A stretch of 64,000 nt of DNA from Paenibacillus endoradicis (GTDB taxonomy: Bacteria > Bacillota > Bacilli > Paenibacillales > Paenibacillaceae), in NCBI RefSeq assembly GCF_024721975.1, contig NZ_JANQBB010000001.1, forward strand, positions 1,054,001 through 1,118,000, written 5' to 3'. The position numbers and the translations under genes are program-made. Each line of letters opens with the position of its first letter. The stretch's first letter is position 1. Below, one piece after another: positions 62,503-64,000 of the stretch. The notes below the pieces were generated by a model. The model did not search any database, was not told the DNA's origin, and saw only the letters and a program-made list of their open reading frames with translations.

Positions 62503-62532
62503 TAACCCTTTGATGAATTACACCAAAGGGTT
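62503..62532 (-). terminator. Terminator after the fluoride channel genes
   Basis: AACCCTTTG and CAAAGGGTT arms with a 12-nt loop, followed on the minus strand by ATTTTAATT. It overlaps the stop region of 62531. Confidence 0.8.
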
Positions 62533-62893
62533 ATAACTTGAATATCCAATAGGCTAAGTAAGCAGCTACTATACCCACAACTAAAGAAATGAAAACATAA
62601 CTAATTGCTCTAACATACTGTTTTTCTCTCATATAAATGATCCATTCATAACTAAATGTTGAAAAAGTCGTAAAGGCGCCAAGAAAACCAACGCCGAAAA
62701 GATACCACAACCACTCCGATAGAATCGCTTGCTCATAAAAGGAAATAAGACTGCCAAGTATAAATGATCCCAGTATATTAACAAGAAAGGTTGCTCTAGG
62801 GAAATAATCAATGTTCTTAGTGACATGATAAGAACTTATAAAATATCGAGCACATGCTCCTAACGCCCCCATAGCTCCTATTGCTGCAATCAT
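62531..62893 (-). CDS. crcB: Fluoride ion transporter CrcB/FluC, subunit 2
   Basis: 120 residues with four helices. GALGACARYFIS, VNILGSFILGSL, FGVGFLGAFTTFSTFSYE contain the GxxG, N-lined pore and FTTFSTF motifs. It exports fluoride from the cytoplasm. The start overlaps the first subunit stop by 4 bp (ATGA), so the two form a heterodimer-type pair. Confidence 0.93.
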   Translation of the reverse strand: MIAAIGAMGALGACARYFISSYHVTKNIDYFPRATFLVNILGSFILGSLISFYEQAILSEWLWYLFGVGFLGAFTTFSTFSYEWIIYMREKQYVRAISYVFISLVVGIVAAYLAYWIFKL

Positions 62894-63315
62894 GAGGTAA
62901 CCTTCTTTCTCTTTAACTTATCGACAATTATGATAGCGACAATAGAAGCAATGCCTCCACCTACTACGCTTCCTAACAAATATAATATAGCAGCCCAATA
63001 TTGATGTTGCTCCAAGTAGCGCAACATATCGACTGAAAAAGTCGAAAACGTAGTAAACGCTCCGAGCAATCCTGTGCCAAGTGACCATCTAATTTCTTGA
63101 TGCCATGGAATGTTAATCGTTACTGCGCTATACAATAACGCTAATAAAAAGCTACCAATAATATTAATCCATAGCGTAGGTAGAGGTTGTTGTGTTATCC
63201 AGTGCTCACTAATTACATATCTAATGATCGCACCAACAAAACCACCTATGGCAACATAACCATATGCTTTCATTACGTTCATCTTCTTCCTAATGACTTT
63301 AGCTGTATTTTTCAC
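62890..63315 (-). CDS. crcB: Fluoride ion transporter CrcB/FluC, subunit 1
   Basis: 141 residues (starts at 63282 or 63273 also possible). GGFVGAIIRYVIS, WINIIGSFLLALLY and GTGLLGAFTTFSTFSVDMLR match the same motifs. Firmicutes often encode two CrcB proteins that assemble as antiparallel heterodimers. No fluoride riboswitch was recognised upstream. Confidence 0.93.
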   Translation of the reverse strand: MKNTAKVIRKKMNVMKAYGYVAIGGFVGAIIRYVISEHWITQQPLPTLWINIIGSFLLALLYSAVTINIPWHQEIRWSLGTGLLGAFTTFSTFSVDMLRYLEQHQYWAAILYLLGSVVGGGIASIVAIIIVDKLKRKKVTS

Positions 63316-63349
63316 AGTTCATACTGTTCAACATAATAAATTTAAGCAG

Positions 63350-63380
63350 ACATAAGACATGCCTATATTACCATATATTA
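63350..63380 (+). promoter_or_regulatory. SigK-like sporulation promoter
   Basis: ACATAA (63350-63355), 16 bp, CATATATTA (63372-63380), which fits the sigma-K -10 (CATAnnnTA) with an AC-type -35. It lies 33 bp upstream of the GTG start at 63414. Confidence 0.5.
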
Positions 63381-63413
63381 AGTGAAGTGAATACGTATAA
63401 GGAGTGATATTTA

Positions 63414-63737
63414 GTGTCCCAAGCCAATATACCAAACATAACACCAGACATTAGTGTAACCAAAGAGCAGAGTCTACATCTTTTACTTAGTTCTGTAGCT
63501 TTAAATGAACTTGCGTTTTCTCATTTAATCAATGCTGAAGCTGAGAAATTACAAGCATTCGTTGCTTTTGCACAAGAAGCTTCTTGTTTAGAAACTCGTG
63601 ATTTTTTACAAATTAACAAAGCAGTTTCGACATTTATTGAAGACTTGACTATGGGACAATGGATTAACTTGAAAAAGTTGGATCGTACAATCGCTTTACT
63701 CGAGGAAGATAATTTTGAAGAAAATTGTGATGAGTAA
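63414..63737 (+). CDS. Small protein, paralogue pair (possible spore protein)
   Basis: 107 residues from GTG 63414, with AAGGAGTG upstream. NIPNITPDISVTKEQSLHLL then LSHLINAEAEKLQAFVAFAQ. The protein is helical and acidic. The next gene is a paralogue. Relatives occur near exosporium genes in spore formers; function unknown. Confidence 0.6.
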   Translation: MSQANIPNITPDISVTKEQSLHLLLSSVALNELAFSHLINAEAEKLQAFVAFAQEASCLETRDFLQINKAVSTFIEDLTMGQWINLKKLDRTIALLEEDNFEENCDE

Positions 63738-63768
63738 GCTACATTCCGCCAGTAAAGGAGTGAACTAA

Positions 63769-64000
63769 ATGTCCTTACCCAATATCCCTAATATAGACCC
63801 TAATATCACCCTATGCACTGAAGATGTATTCAATATGTTAATGGCCTCAATTGCAATGAAAGGTCTCGGTTTAAGTCATCTTGTAAATGCTGAGGCCGAA
63901 AAAGTACAATTCGCATTAGGTACGTTACACGCTTCTCATGATCCAGCATGTTTAGACGATATTTTGAAAATAAACGATTCAGTACGAAAAACGCTAACTG
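63769..64000 (+). CDS. Small protein, second paralogue (partial, cut by window edge)
   Basis: ATG 63769, with AAAGGAGTG upstream. NIPNIDPNITLCTEDVFNML and LSHLVNAEAEKVQFALGTL align with the previous gene. It runs off the right edge after 77 codons. Same transcript as 63414-63737. Confidence 0.65.
   Translation, partial: MSLPNIPNIDPNITLCTEDVFNMLMASIAMKGLGLSHLVNAEAEKVQFALGTLHASHDPACLDDILKINDSVRKTLT

Noticed and set aside
63316..63413. Fluoride riboswitch upstream of crcB pair
   Set aside because: I could not find the conserved GGNGAUGG start or the pseudoknot partner on the minus strand.

Overview
The window is AT-rich DNA from a low-GC, spore-forming Gram-positive bacterium, most likely Paenibacillaceae. 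The clues are strong AGGAGG/GGAGG ribosome binding sites, an Amj-type lipid II flippase, a YHYH/stalk-domain secreted protein, paired CrcB/FluC subunits, GH5/GH43/GH127 glycosidases and a SigK-like promoter. The species is inferred, not proven. No rRNA, tRNA or CRISPR array was seen.

Region A (about 57.3-64 kb) is ordinary chromosome: a secreted YHYH/stalk protein, a GH127 arabinofuranosidase divergent from an AraC regulator, a GH43 glycosidase with a good sigma-A promoter, a two-subunit fluoride channel, and a pair of small paralogues behind a SigK-like promoter. Genes lie on both strands and have clear rho-independent terminators.

Region B (about 40-57.2 kb) is the striking part. Some twenty small genes all lie on the minus strand. 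Nearly every one is followed by a 110-190 bp imperfect inverted repeat, always in the same orientation. On the minus strand each repeat runs from RYYYAAC-like (e.g. GCCTAAC) to GTTRRRY-like (e.g. GTTAGGC). Inside are a conserved stem, GTATTCACG with CGTGAATAC, and inner stems whose sequences covary. Repeat-to-repeat spacing is about 530-950 bp. This is the layout of an integron cassette array with attC sites. The array ends at a lone GTTAGGC core (56252-56258). Just beyond it lies a decayed tyrosine recombinase (56309-57184) with a deletion, frameshifts and no HxxR/Tyr catalytic end. I interpret this as a chromosomal-integron-like system in a Firmicute whose integrase has died.

Region C (1-40 kb) has the same kind of content: one-gene units, all on the minus strand. 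They encode GNAT acetyltransferases, DinB, NUDIX, HAD, APH-like and AadA-like enzymes, P-loop proteins, histidine phosphatases, lipoproteins and small membrane proteins. The repeats here are eroded (for example 40107-40213, 30895-31040, 30412-30486 and 27985-28040) or replaced by short hairpins of about 40-60 bp. These hairpins share CCCACCTTAGATA-type arms and often AAC/GTT ends. Many genes are broken: NUDIX, amidase, VOC, methyltransferase, several GNATs and others. I read this as the older, decaying, integrase-distal part of the same array.

Most cassette genes look like stand-alone detoxification, resistance, repair or envelope functions, not pathway operons. Exceptions are MerR plus aldo/keto reductase (9.1-10.5 kb) and the Amj flippase followed by a 52-residue membrane protein (19.1-20.0 kb).
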